Positions 31,034 through 43,087 of a stretch of DNA of 64,000 bases are shown in pieces. The first letter of the stretch is position 1; each line of letters opens with the position of its first letter. The stretch comes from Lunularia cruciata (lineage: Eukaryota > Streptophyta > Marchantiopsida > Lunulariales > Lunulariaceae): positions 41,134,593-41,198,592 of the forward strand of contig OX419759.1 of NCBI GenBank assembly GCA_948567375.1. Direction: 5' to 3'. Under the pieces are notes generated by a model that had not been told where the DNA came from, made no database searches, and saw only the letters and a list, made by a program, of their open reading frames with translations. The position numbers were made by a program, and so were the translations under genes.

Positions 31034-33330
31034 AAATCAGTTGAAAATAAGCAACTAGAGGATTGTATCAAGGGTTTGCCATACAAAGATAAAGGCAAGG
31101 ACAACATGAGCAACCCAAGAAAAATGGTAAAGATAGACCCAATAAGTTCTAACAAGGAAGGAGATGAGCTACAGGAAGACAATGAAAAGGATCCAAATAT
31201 TCTAGAAAGTCTCCTCAACATGCTCTCTCATCTAATGTGAAAATGGTTCAATTGAGTCCAAATACTCCACTAAAATTAACCTTGAGTGGACAATTTAGCA
31301 AAGTAGCCGTGACCAGTCCTTGCAAGCCTTTAGGGAATCTTGTGTAGGAAGTTGCAAAAGATTCTTGAAGAAGTTCTATTTCAAGGAAAGGCTTGTTGAT
31401 TATAGAAGCTTCCAAGCACAATAAACTCAAAAATCCACAAGATTTTGACCTTGTTATTGAGGATCTAAAAATGATTCTTGGATTCATGTACAACATAGAA
31501 AGAGAGGTTGACCAGAGGAAGGTATAGCATAGTAGGTAGTCAAGGACTTGGAAGATGATTCTCCATTGCCTATTAAGCAAAGAAAGAGAGGTCATACACC
31601 CAAAGTGACTAAAAACCAACTTGCTACTAAATGTGATATAGACATGGACAAGACTATCTATGCTCCCAAGACTTCAGAAAGACTTCTTCCTCAGGAATCA
31701 GCACCATTGATGGACCTCAACAATGCACCGGAATGTGACCTTTGAGTTGAGCAAGAATCTCATGTACCCAAGAGGAGAGTCCAACTAACAAGAGTCCTTG
31801 GGAAAGCAATCAAAGCAAAGACATCTAATTTAAATGCAAGCAAGACAACTACTACTTGCCCCATCTTGTTATCAAATTTAGACAATGATATTTTTGTACC
31901 TACAAGAAGGATGACCCAAGGTTTTCTAACAACAACAACTCTTAAGTCCAGCAAATCTGGTCTCAATGCAAGCCAATCAGGCCTAAGCCCAGAATGTATT
32001 CAAAAACAAGACATATACATAGAGAAGGTCAAACTTGCATGCCTTATGTATCACCAGCCTGTGATTGCCATTGGGTCTCAAGGAATCAGATTGTGTTAAA
32101 GTGGAGAACTGTTTATAAATTGACAAACCACAACTGATTACTGATTGAAATCAAGACCACAACCTGACTGAATGATGGTGCAATTGATTGCACCTTGCAA
32201 CCTGCCACATAGTGCTGTCAATAATTATTGACATACTACAAGCAAGGATATGGTTTGATCAAAATTAATGGTTGCACAATCAAGCTAGTAGAGAACAAAA
32301 TCTTGCAATACAAGGCTTTCAAGTCAATTTTGTTGCTAGTATGCCAAAGATTTGCCAATGTGGATATGAACATTTGTGTGAGAAGTGGAGGACAAGAAGC
32401 TCATTCTTGTTACCAAAAGTCTTACCATTAAGACATTTTTGTTCAAGTTAGTATTTGTCACGTTTTATCAGGGCTTGGTTGGAAGGAATGTTGGTCTTCC
32501 AGCCTGGAATTTTTTATCTCCAAGGCTAGGCCATAATGGTTATAGAGGAAGAGCCAAAGCACTTCCACAACAAGTAGTTTGTTTGGAGACTGTAGAACCG
32601 CTGCTCCTTTTGTTGTCATTCATTTCTTAGAGCTTTGAGCAATTTTGTCTAAATAGATTTTTTGGGTTTGTGCCCATTGTATGAAATTAAACAAAGTGGT
32701 CTGCATGCTGTTGAAGTTCAATAAATTAGTTAAATGGCAAAAAGAAAGAAGACATTGCAAAGTGTTTCTACTCCTTCCAAGGAAACGCAATTGTGTAAAC
32801 GTGGGATATATATTATCAAGTTGGAATCTGCTTACTTTGCTGAATTCCCTATTTCTAGCATGGATTCATCAAGGAAACGTTGCATTTTTTGGAAGTTGTA
32901 AGGTCTCATTTGAGACCCTTCATTATTGTTTCTCCTTCCAAGCCTTCTATTAGTTCTGGTTGACTATAATCACCATCCCTTCTAAGTTGAGAGCCCAAAT
33001 TCTAACCTCAAGCATACAATTCACCTTCTGTAGTGCAGCTAGGACATGACCCACCATCCTAGTGCCACCCGAGTGATATTGTTTTTGTTAGTGTTTGGAC
33101 CACTTTCTTAAGGATAAGGATACATGAGAAGCATACTCAAATTTAATGTTTTGCTTAGTGGATTTCTACCTAGTTTAAGTTTGTAAGTTGGTTGGCACCA
33201 GAACTCATACAACAATGACTACAAGTGGCTTCTTCCATTACTTATATCCTTGCACTTCATATGTGGCTCCTCTATGGAGCTATTAGTCATTATTTCATGT
33301 CCTTAACTTTATGAACTTATGTTATATTAG
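31034..33330 (+). other. Long extra leader of the copia element, possible captured or inserted sequence
   Basis: Copia gag usually starts soon after the primer site; here about 2.3 kb intervene. Plus-strand open pieces at 31548-31745 and 31866-32099, close together, give a Lys/Ser/Thr-rich text (PIKQRKRGHTPKVTKNQ, FVPTRRMTQGFLTTTTLKS). A piece at 32385-32630 reads GLVGRNVGLPAWNFLSPR. None is a family I recognise. It may be a decayed extra ORF, a captured host fragment or another insertion. Confidence 0.4.
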
Positions 33331-34570
33331 CACCTATGAGATTCAATGACCAGATAAAGTTTCCACTCAAAGTCATACAAATTGCATCACATTCAAGGAC
33401 AAGTTCAAAGGCAAGAGTTTGGAGACAAGATGGTACAAGATGGCAATCAGGAATAGTAGAGGTGCCAAATTTGACATTGCCAAGTATGATAGAAACTTTG
33501 ATTATCTCCTATGGGAGCATAAGGTGAAAAGCATGCTCAAGGCTAACAATTTTGGGAAACTTTTGAGTCCCAAGACCAATTTGGTATCAAAGGGTGATTG
33601 GAATGACATCCATGAGATAGACATACACATAGTGGTTTTATATCTACATCCACATGTATAAAGTATTTGAGTGAGTACAAGGATTGCATTACTCTTTTTG
33701 ATAAGCTATAATAAAATTACCATCAAAAAGAGTTATCAAATCATCTGTACACTTCCTTGAAGATGATGAGCTTTAAGATGAAGGACAATGGGACCAAGAT
33801 ATGAGATCATATTGATGCCTTCAATGATGTTCTTATGGACTTGTAGAATTTTGGAGAGGACTTGAGTGATGAGAGAAACGTTCTCCACCTATTAGTGACC
33901 GAGACTAGTTTACATTGGACCAATTTGTTATAGATTGGTCAGATGCCCTATTCTCTTGCCTAGGCTCACATTTCATGTGTTTTGTATTGTGTTTTCAGCC
34001 TTTTGGCTCTTTAGGTCTTTTGGCTTTATATTTGATTGTTTCATTATATTGAGTTCTCTCCCTACATCCTACCCGTCCTTGTCACAAGTATTACTATATA
34101 TGATATAAAGACCATCACCTACAATGAGGTGGTGAGTGCTCTATTAACATATGATCATCAATAGAAGATGATGTTACCTTCTCAACCATTGATTCCTAAA
34201 GGAATAAAGGGAATCAAACGTGAATCATGGAAAGACTCATTGAACGTGAATCATGGAAGGACTCAAAAGTAGAAAAATGGTGGGAAGAAGAGATCTTGGT
34301 CTAGAGAGAGGTCCCAAGACCATGCTCTGTTGGAGGTGTGGCAAAGCTGGCCACCTCAAGACAGATTGTCATGGCAAAGCAAGTGAGCCTTCTTCAGCCA
34401 ATGTGGTAAAAGACAACAAGGAAGAAGAAGAGAAGTACATGTTGATAACGGCTATCCTCTATGATGCCAATGGTATGCACTTTGTACTTCATCTCAATGA
34501 GAAGAGATGGATGGATTTTAGATTTTGCTTGTTCATACCATATGTGTTAGAGAAGTTAGTTCTTACTTGA
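33331..34570 (+). pseudogene. gag of the copia element
   Basis: KFDIAKYDRNFDYLLWEHKVKSML (33458-33530) is the N-terminal copia gag motif (K-F-D-x-x-N-F-x-x-W). A zinc knuckle CWRCGKAGHLKTDC has its ligands between 34328 and 34369. The interval between is full of stops and frame changes, including MMSFKMKDNGTKI-like text near 33763. Dead copy; it would have formed the particle and bound RNA. Confidence 0.85.
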
Positions 34571-35880
34571 TATCAAATGGTTCAGTTTTGATGCGGAATG
34601 ATCATCTTTATAAAATTGTGGGCATTGGATCTGTTAAGATCATCTTTATCAAATTATAGGCATAAGATCTGTTAAGATTCAACTGTTTGATGGTCTTGTG
34701 TGCACATTGACTAATGTCAGCCATATTCCTAACATGAAGAAAAATTTGATATCTCTTGGTGTGTTAGACACAAATGGTCATCAATGGAAAGTAGTTGATG
34801 GTGTATTCTAAGTCATGGCTATGGGTAAAAGTCATCTTGAAGGGAAATAAGCACAAGAATCTATATGTGCTACAAGAAACACTATTTATAAATAAGCACG
34901 TGTTACTAGATCTAATGATATGATTGACTAATTGTAGCATTCATGACTAGGTCATATTAGTGAGAAGAGCATGTGTATTCTTTGCAAGAAAGAATTTATT
35001 TCTACGATATGGTCTAGTAGTTAAAAATTTTGTGAGCATTGTGTACTAAAGAAGGACCTTTGGACTGCTATTGGCGTTGGAACTCATAGTTCCAAAGAGA
35101 TTCTCAATTATAAAATTTGTGATGGGTGGGGCCCATCTCCTACTCCCTCACATTATGGAAATCTTTACTATATATCTTTCATTCATGAGTATTTGAGGTT
35201 TGTATGGATTTATTTCCTGCATCAAAATTTTGAGGTCTTTGTCACTTTCAAGAAGTGAAAAGCCCAAGTTGGTAAGGAAGTGAGATTTCTACAATAAGAT
35301 AATGGTAGGGAATACACTTCTAGAGAATTTGATGTATTGTCAACAAGAGGCGATAACTCACCATCTCATTACAATATATACTCCACAATAGAATGGTGTT
35401 GTTGAGCGGCTCAATCAATTACTATTGGAGTGGATGAGGAGTATGTTGAGCCACTCAGGTTTATCATATGCATTTTGGGCTAAAGCTATCAACACTACAA
35501 CTTATTTGGTAAATATTTCTCCTTCCAATGTGATTAATTACATGACACCATTTGGGATGAGTTACGAATAGCCTGCAGATTATAGTTTTTTAGAAGTCCT
35601 TGGATGTAATGCATATCCTTTCATGCCCAAGGAAATTAGATCTAAGTTGGATCTTACTTCCAAGAAATGTGTTTTTCCTAGCTACCAGAGTAGTGTGAAG
35701 GGTTATAGGTTGTGAGATCCTCTCACCTATAAATTAATTATTAATAGAGATGTTTCATTCAATGAATCTAGATCATCAACCAACGAGGAGAAAGCTCAGA
35801 TTCCTCATACTAACAAGGGAAAATCTCCTTTGAATATTGTGAGGAGGAGATTAATTATGATGGTTTTCATATGAGGCACA
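34571..35880 (+). pseudogene. Protease remnant and integrase of the copia element
   Basis: LTNVSHIPNMKKNLISLGVLD (34708-34770) is the segment that follows the copia protease active site. Further on the GAG-pre-integrase zone is degraded; the integrase core keeps NGVVERLNQLLLEWMRSML and FWAKAINTTTYLVN near 35392-35520, with the catalytic Glu in VVER. LGCNAYPFMPKEIRSKLD and the VFPSYQSSVKGYRL-type text (35598-35710) is the usual integrase C-terminal zone. Many frameshifts. Confidence 0.85.
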
Positions 35881-36169
35881 AGGAGGTAGAGGCCCATAGA
35901 GGAGCAAGTTCCCCAAATTAAGGAATTACAAGAGTGTGAAGAGACTAGTGAACCTCAACACATGCCATTACAAGAAGATAAAGTGGAGTCATAAAAAAGG
36001 AGGGTGTCTAGATGCTCTATTTGAGCTCTTGAATGATCTGGAAAATAGGTGGATTCAACACAATTAGGAGATAAGGATATCTCTCTTGATGATGGTGATG
36101 GTATGGCTTTGATCTTGGAAGAAGTGGAAACTTCTTCTCACAATGAGGCTCAAGCTTCAATTGACAAGC

Positions 36170-36404
36170 TTGAGTGACTGTAGTGATGCAAAGGAAGATG
36201 CAATCATTGAGTGACAACAAAACTTGGGAGTTAGTAAAGCTTCCAAAACATCAACAATTGGTGGACATGAAGTGGGTCTAATAATTGAAAGATAGCTCCA
36301 TGATAGAGAAAAGAAGATCTACAAGGCCTTGTTGGTGACCAAGGGCTTCACACAAGAAAAAGGTATGGATTACAATTAGGTCTACTTTCCAATTTCTAAG
36401 TATG
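36170..36404 (+). pseudogene. Reverse transcriptase of the copia element, 5' part
   Basis: SLSDNKTWELVKLPKHQQ followed by a KWV-type step and a degraded VARLVAKGFTQ-type zone is the start of copia RT. The frame ends at YFPISKY where the gypsy element entered; it resumes at 43088 (ATICLL). Confidence 0.85.
36400..36404. repeat. Target site duplication of the nested gypsy element, left (GTATG)
   Basis: GTATG here against ATATG at 43088-43092, four of five bases equal. Joining the flanks restores copia RT text across the junction. Confidence 0.7.
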
Positions 36405-37023
36405 TGGAATACTCTAAGGACAACAAGACTCTTCAAGAGAGAAAACACACATTTCACACTCAATCCTTTGATGCCCCAAAGGAGCACCTTCTCTTTATTA
36501 TACAACAAAGAAGATTCCTTCAAAGGAAGCTCCACCCTTGGATCAGATACATGGATTTTTGACCTGTCAGCAAGCTCCATCCTTGGATTAGTTGTTTGGA
36601 TGGGTGACATGTCAGTCCTTGTCCTATCTAGTTGGTCAAATGGGTTTGACAAAAGGGAATCTTTAGTGCATCTTCTTGGAAATTGCATGGGTAAGGTACC
36701 ATTGGAAATTGCTCAAATTTACATGGGTAAGGTACCATTGGAAATCTCTCAACAAGAAAAATCATGGGGGGAGAAGGCAAGCCTTTTTGATACCCAAGAG
36801 GAAATTTTTTTGTCCATTTTTTAGGCCTAATTCATCAGTTTAGGCCTCCAAAAATGGCTTTAAAGTTTAAGGCTATTTTTGACTTTTGCTCTATTAGTAG
36901 AAGTACTCTTTTGGTGACACCTCTGTTTGATCTACCTAGCCCATTGTACATAACATCCTTCTAGATGTTACCAAGCCAATTTTCACCTCTAGATAACATG
37001 TCTAGTTAGTTCTTTGTATTACA
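36405..37023 (-). repeat. 3' LTR of the nested gypsy element (minus)
   Basis: Matches 42516-43087 throughout, but has an extra duplicated block (atgggtaaggtaccattgga occurs twice, near 36686 and 36724). The outer edge reads TGGAATAC in place of TGTAATAC. Confidence 0.9.
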
Positions 37024-37038
37024 GACTTTCCCCCTTTT
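37024..37038 (-). promoter_or_regulatory. Polypurine tract of the nested gypsy element (minus)
   Basis: Minus-strand aaaagggggaaagtc directly before the 3' LTR start TGTAATAC, and directly after the pol stop codon. Confidence 0.85.
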
Positions 37039-37240
37039 AAGACACAATGTCCTCATTGTGAAAGTGTTGCTCAAAGATTGAACTAACAATAGCACATTTT
37101 TCAAGTTGGCTGCTGGCTCTCATGTTGCCTTGTATAGTGGGTACTCTTTCTATGGACCAGAATATTCCACATGCGGATGACAAGTACCACAGATTTTTGG
37201 AGAATATGTTTGACCTCATACTCCTCCGCCTCATCAACTA
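37037..37240 (-). pseudogene. Chromodomain of the nested gypsy element
   Basis: Reading leftward, EEYEVKHIL near 37230 begins the domain. After frame changes the text reads a V-E-Y step, KEYPLYKAT and EPAANLKNVLL, matching the WKxYP-xxATWEPAxNL core of chromodomains. It ends FHNEDIVS and a stop adjoining the polypurine tract. Frameshifted and dead. It is the C-terminal chromatin-targeting module of the integrase. Confidence 0.75.
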
Positions 37241-38850
37241 GGGTTGGACAAGGTTGACTTTCTTGTATAGAAGAGAAACTGGGTGGCCGAGAAGCATATC
37301 AACATAATAAGGAAACATGAAACACCAAGTGGATCTTCATATGTGGCGATAGCTTGAGGTGATAGATTACGGTGCGGATGCGACAAAGGATGGAGAAAGG
37401 TCCAATAAATTGAAGTTTGAGCTTATGAGGACCAACTAACTTGAGATTGGTGGTTGACAACCAGACTTGGTCTCCAACATTGAACTCCATGTGTTGGAAA
37501 TGTGCATCTACATATTGCTTTTGCCAATTTTGAGCAATCTGCAACCTGTGCTTGGCATGCTCCACCCCTTGTTGGAATCTAGAAACAAAAGTGTTGACAA
37601 TGTCAACCTTGGTAGCCACCAGATGGAAATTTATCAAGCTTGAAGGTGTGAAAGGATGCTCTCTATACATGAGGAAGAATGGTGTGATTCGTGTGGAGGC
37701 ATTCACCAAATTGTTGTGAGCAAATTCCACCAATGGGAGTAAGGTGTCCCAACTCTCTTGCTCATCCAAAGTAAAGCCCCAAAGCATGTCCTCAATAGTG
37801 CAATTTCCCCTCTCTATTTTTCCATCAGTTTGTGTTGGTAAGCTATGGACATAGCCAATTTGGTTTTGGAGAACCCAAAGAGTGTTTTCTAAAACAAACT
37901 AGTGAATTGAGGGCATATATCTGTGATGAGCACTTGAGACAAGCCATGATGGGAAAAGACTGCATCTAAGTACAATTAAGCTAGTTAAGAGGCAGTCACA
38001 TCGTTGGTGGTAGGATGTACATAAATCATTTTGCTGAGTCGGTTGACAAAGACTATAATAGAATCAAACCCAAAGGTGGTTTTGGGCAATTCACAAACTA
38101 GATTCATGCTCACTTGTTCCCAACATTGTGTAGGAGTGAGGAGAGGTTGGAGGGTCTTGTGGGAGCTTGATTAGAAGCCTTATTTTGTTGACAAAGTAGG
38201 TAGTTCCAAACATATTCCATCATATCATTGTTCATCTTGGGCCACTAGTAATGGCGTTTGACTGCCTTCAAGGTCTTATCCATTCTAACGTGACCTACAA
38301 TTGCAAAATCATGACATTCTCCTAGGATGGTGGTTCTTAGATCCATACATGTGTGATCCATAACACACTATCACGGAAGGTGAGTCCTTGGATGTTGGTG
38401 ATGCCTTGGGATGATTGAGCACTTACAATCTATGGATAAGTTTTTGAAGCAGCAAGAATCCTAGGCCATAATTCAAGGTTCATCTTGATTTCCACCAGCA
38501 AATTGTTTGCCATTGGCATTTGGATGAACGCATCCGCAAGTTGTTTCTTGCCCTCCACATATCTGATTGTCATGTTGAATTATTGTCTCCACTCTGCACA
38601 CCAAATCTGTCAATAAGACAGATCTTTTTGTGTCTCAAGGTAGACTAGAGGTTTGTGGTATGTCTCTACCACAAATGCCTTCTCACCCATATAGTGCTTC
38701 CAATGCTTGGTGGTAAGGATGATGGCCAGCTCTTCTTATTTAGTGGTGTGATAGTTTCATTCTGTGAGTAGCAACTTATAAGAGAAATATGCAATTTGGT
38801 GCCATCTATCCTGCTATTCTTGTTGTAGCACTGCTCCTATTACTACACCT
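37241..38850 (-). pseudogene. RNase H end and integrase of the nested gypsy element
   Basis: The open minus frame 37787-37299 reads AHNNLVNASTRITPFFLMY, the H-R-L-Q-I-A-Q-N zone, FNVGDQVWLSTTNLKL, KLQFIGPFSILCRI and MKIHLVFHVSLL, which is the integrase C-terminal part with its GPY/F motif. To the right, GKIERGNCTIEDML near 37810 holds the catalytic Glu. The core and zinc region (37850-38350) is degraded. RNase H traces such as GVVIGAVLQQE and YVEGKKQLADA lie at 38540-38870. Confidence 0.82.
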
Positions 38851-39500
38851 GATACATCTATGGCATCTTGATTGGACATTTTGGGTCATACCATTTCAAG
38901 ATTGGTGCATGTAGTAATGCATCTTTCAACTCCTAAAAGTCCAACTCTTGTGTAGTTCCCCATATCCACCTCTTCCCCTTGTCCAATAGTGTTGTTAGAG
39001 GTTGTGTAATGTTGGAGAAGTCCTTGTTCAAAAGGCCATTTTATGTATGTCTTCTTCCGCAATCTTGATTTGGTTGCAATTGCTTCGCAAATCAAGTTTG
39101 GTGAAGTGCCTTGCCCCATTGAGTTTATCAAACAAGTCATCCATGTGAGGTAATGGATATTTCTTCTTCATCATTTGTTGATTCAATCCCCGGTAGTCAA
39201 TGCACATGTGTATTGTTCCATCTTTCTTCTTCACAAACAATATAGGAGCCCCATATGGTGATACTTTGAGTTAGGTAAACCCTTTCTACAACACCTCCTT
39301 GATTTGAGCCTCACATTCCTCTAACTCATGAGGTGATAGTCAATATGTGGCCTTACAAGGAGGTGTCTTCCCAAGATGTATCTCAATTTTATGATCTACT
39401 CTCCTTTTTGGTGGTAAACCTACAGGTAATTCATCCAAAAAAGCATCTTGGAACTCATTGAACACATCTTTCAATTTCAAGAATTTGTCTATTGTGTTGG
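38851..39500 (-). pseudogene. Reverse transcriptase of the nested gypsy element, palm deleted
   Basis: Minus frame 39240-39028 reads [48 protein letters not shown] and EDIHKMAF (finger and first palm motif). The next recognisable text, from about 39030 leftward, is already the connection region (NFSNITQPLTTLL). The FGLTNAP and YxDD motifs are missing, so roughly 350-400 bp of palm were deleted. This copy could not have encoded an active RT. Confidence 0.82.
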
Positions 39501-40020
39501 GCACTCTAGACTTCTCTTATTGAATCCATGAAACATCTATTTGTCTTACCAATAGATGTGGTCTTTAGGACATATAGAGGCAACTGTTGCCTTTGTGATC
39601 TTCTTTTTATCCCAAAGATCTTCCATTTACTAGTTTTCACTACTTTCTTTCTCCAATCCATCGTGGAGTTGTAATGCTCTATCCATGGCATACCTAAGAT
39701 CACATCATAACGAGCTAGTTGTATCACTCACCATTGGATTACTTCTCAATACCCTCCTACAAAGAGTATTACCTTTCTAGATAATGACTTAATCCTCTCT
39801 GTCTGACCATTAGGTGACTCTACTTTGTCCTTCTCATCCTTCTCTTGTTCCATCTCCAACCTTATTACAACAGAGCAAGACCAGAAACTCTTTGTTGCCC
39901 CAAGGTCTATCAACACTCTCACCGGATTACCTTCTAGTACTCCATTTACAACAATTAATTGTGTGTTTATCTTCCTCCTTCTTTGCACACTCATCCTCTT
40001 CCTCCCCCCCCCCACTTTTA
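39501..40020 (-). pseudogene. Protease of the nested gypsy element
   Basis: Minus frame 40015-39746 reads NTQLIVVNGVLEGNPVRVLIDLGATKSF, an aspartic-protease active site with D-L-G in place of D-S/T-G. The second part, YDVILGMPWIEHYNSTMDWRKK (39706-39640), is the conserved second protease segment that follows. Confidence 0.88.
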
Positions 40021-40179
40021 CTCTTCTTCACCAAGCCAATAAGACCACAAGGTACATTTATTTACACATTGGTGATCTTTGTTTTCTAATGCAATTTCCA
40101 TATCTTCCTCTTCAATTTGTCTCTCCTTGTGGTTCAAAGTTTGCTTGTATGGAGTCCAAGGGCCTCTAAGATGATGGGT

Positions 40180-41160
40180 ACAAAAATTGATGTCTATGTG
40201 CCCAATTTGGCCACAATTATAACATCATTGTTGTTTTATTTGAGCCCCTTCTCCTCGTGAGACTCCTTCTCTCATTTCTTCAACATGTCCTTGTTCTCCT
40301 TGGAAAGGTCTTGCTCTTCTATCTTGGAATCAAATGTTGCCCAATTCTATAGGTGTTGGTCCACCAAAATGGTGTGTCTCTGCCCAATAGTTTTTCATTG
40401 ATGTTATTGCTTCATCTCCTCCAAGTGCCCCTACTATTCTTTGGGTGCATGGCTTCAAAAACAATACAAGAATTTTGCACCATTACCTCTTTGCAAATCC
40501 GCTCTTTTCATCCTCTCTTGAAATTATCAAGAGCTATAGTTGGACTCATATTGTTTATTGCAACCTATAGATCCAAAAATGCCTCCAAGTACTCTTGTAT
40601 GCTATTCTTCTGCTTCAGGCCCTAGAGTCTAGTTCGGGCCGTTTGCACAAAATCCATAGATTAGAAATTCTTGAGCAGCACTTTTTGCATGGCTATCCAA
40701 GTGACCTCTCTTCCTTCTATCAACAATGATTGTTCCTAAGCATCATACCATGTGAGGGCCTTATCGGTCAAGTACCCACATGCAAACACACCTACAGGAT
40801 GATCAGTGATCTCCATTGTGAACAATCAAAGGTATTGATTCATTCTTGAAATCCAATTTTCCACTACTCCTATGGAACTTATCTCTTATAAGGCTCAATG
40901 TTGCATGTCTTTTTCATTTGTAGTAAAAATGTGGCTTGGTTGTTGATTAGAGTCGGTATCATCGGCATGCATAACTCTCCAGGTACTTTGATTGCTAGTG
41001 TTGGTTGTTGAGATGGCTCCCCTTCTTGCATTACTTGATCCTTCTTGACAACACGTACTTGATTTTGAAATTCCTCCATGGTCATCTTGAGTTTTTGAAA
41101 CTTATTCAACATCCCCTGCATTCCTTGCATCAACTCCTGGAACTGCGGATCCATGATTCC
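40180..41160 (-). pseudogene. gag of the nested gypsy element
   Basis: Starts about 41154 (MDPQFQELMQGMQGMLNKFQKL, coiled-coil-like) and runs leftward with many stops. A zinc knuckle YNCGQIGH near 40215-40190 marks its C-terminal end. No intact frame. Confidence 0.75.
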
Positions 41161-41169
41161 TACACACAA

Positions 41170-42502
41170 CCAATGTTTACTTGCTACTTCTTGCTTTAAT
41201 ATAGAGTTAGAATGATCACTTGAGAGGGTGCATGAACTATGGAGACTACCATTGGGACCTCAGAGGCTATCACTAGTTGATAATATTCCTCACCGAAATT
41301 GCAAACTACAAAATCCCTAAACATCACTGTTGGTCTTACAAACAGATTTCTACTTGTGTGTTGAAAGGATGAAGATTTGATACATTCAGATCCATAACAT
41401 CATAATAGAATCTAGATTGTCAAATCCTACTCTCTATCATATACCACCATAGGTAGAATCATTGGATTTGGTGAATCCATCACTCTATCCTATAACACTC
41501 ATTTGTGCATGTATGTAGTATTGTGATATTTAGTTTGGTATTACTAGTACTTGAGAGATATTATTTATATAGAGATAAAAGACAGTTCTACATTAGTCAT
41601 GATTGGCTAAAGTTAGTCATAGCTAAGATAGAGGGGACCTTACTTTAGGGGAAATAGAAAAGATGAGCACCATTATTTTGGATTCTAGTGTGTTGACTTG
41701 GTATTATTCCTAGGTGTTTGGCTTTGAGGAAAGAGGGTCCCTTCTTAGTTTTATTTATTAAAAGTTGGTGTCGAGTTTCCAGACTTGGAAAACCGTTGAA
41801 AACTCTTGGGCCCGCAAGCCTTTTTGTTTTGGATTCTTCTATAGTCCAAGGATAGCCCATATGAAGGAATCCTTGACTTAGTGGTTAGGTCAAGATAAGA
41901 TCACATGCTTAGTAAAATATGCCCATGTGGATGGATATTCCTTTATACTTTTTGACTTTACTTGACTTTTAGCCTAGTAACTTGAGTTACTCTAGTAATT
42001 AGTAAATTTGGTGCGTAATTATTTCACAAGTATATAAACTAGGGGTGAGGAAGTACTCATCATCCTTTCATTTGCAACTATTTCTCTCATTGACTTCTCT
42101 AGTGAGCAATGTCTTGAGTCTTGGAGTGTTAACCTTGGAGGAGTATGATGGAGTTGGAGTTCTTTGCCTTCTTAGTCCATGGTGTGCTACCATAATAGCC
42201 ATTTGAGGTTCTTCTTGAGTGAGAGACAGGCTAGCTCACAGTCCATAAATTCTACTCCAAAGTGATAAACTAGCTATACTCTCATTTGCTCACGTTGGAT
42301 ATACATAATCTTGATATGGAATGGATTCAAGAATAGGAAGTTAAGTGCAGAAAATTGTGCTCTCGGTGTATCCATCCCATCTACCTTCTAAAGTGCTTTG
42401 CAAATCTAGCAATTGCACTACGTTCTCCACTTCAAATTACTTATTTTTAGTAGCCCGTGCTCTTCCAAGAGGAGTGATCCACTCTCTTGGATTAAGACAC
42501 CC
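41170..42502 (-). other. 5' leader of the nested gypsy element
   Basis: Between primer site and gag, about 1.3 kb without recognised coding. The minus open piece at 41860-41645 has no motif. A leader this long is within the range seen in gypsy elements. Confidence 0.5.
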
Positions 42503-42514
42503 GCTTTGATACCA
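42503..42514 (-). promoter_or_regulatory. Primer binding site of the nested gypsy element (minus)
   Basis: Minus-strand TGGTATCAAAGC one base after the 5' LTR end, one base different from the standard initiator-Met site. Confidence 0.85.
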
Positions 42515-42515
42515 T

Positions 42516-43087
42516 TGTAATACTATGAGGACAAGAAAACTCTTCAAGAGAGAAAATATACATTTCACACTCAATCTTTAGATGCTCCAAAGGAGCACTT
42601 TCTTTTTATTATTTAGCAAAGAGGATCCCCTCAAAGGAAGTTCCACCCTTGGATCAAAAACATGGATTGGTGACTAGTTAGCAAGCTCCATCCTTGGATT
42701 AGTTGTTTGGATGTGTGACATGTTAGTCCATGTCCTATCTAGTTGGTCCAAAGGGAATCTTTAGAGAATCTTCTTGTAGGAAGCTCAGAATTGCATGGGT
42801 AAGGTACCATTGGAAAGCTCTTGATGAGATGAATCATAGGGGAGAGAATGAAAGCCTTTTCATTCCTTGAGGGGGGGATAATCTTTCCATTTTTGAGGCC
42901 TAATTCATCCATTTAGGGAAATGGCTTTAAAGTTTCCAGGCTATTTTTGGCTTGAGCCCTATAAGTAGCAGTATTCTTTTGATAACAACTCTGTCGGATC
43001 TACCTAGCCCATTGTACACAACATCATTCTAGATGTTACCAAGCCAATTTTCACCTCTAGATAACATGTCTAGCTGCTTGTATTACA
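42516..43087 (-). repeat. 5' LTR of the nested gypsy element (minus)
   Basis: 572 bp with perfect 8-bp inverted ends (TGTAATAC...GTATTACA). It matches 36405-37023. Confidence 0.92.

Larger units (their letters stand above)
36405..43087 (-). mobile_element. Nested Ty3/gypsy chromovirus on the minus strand (6683 bp)
   Basis: LTRs at 36405-37023 (3') and 42516-43087 (5'), the latter with exact inverted ends TGTAATAC...GTATTACA. Reading leftward: primer site, leader, gag, protease, RT fingers, RNase H, integrase, chromodomain, polypurine tract. It is a different family from the 22.4-kb element. RT has lost its palm by deletion. It is inserted in the copia RT and therefore younger than that element. 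Confidence 0.92.

Noticed and set aside
30926-31240. 104-codon ORF across the copia LTR end and primer site
   Set aside because: It spans LTR and primer binding site and has no gag similarity; chance frame.
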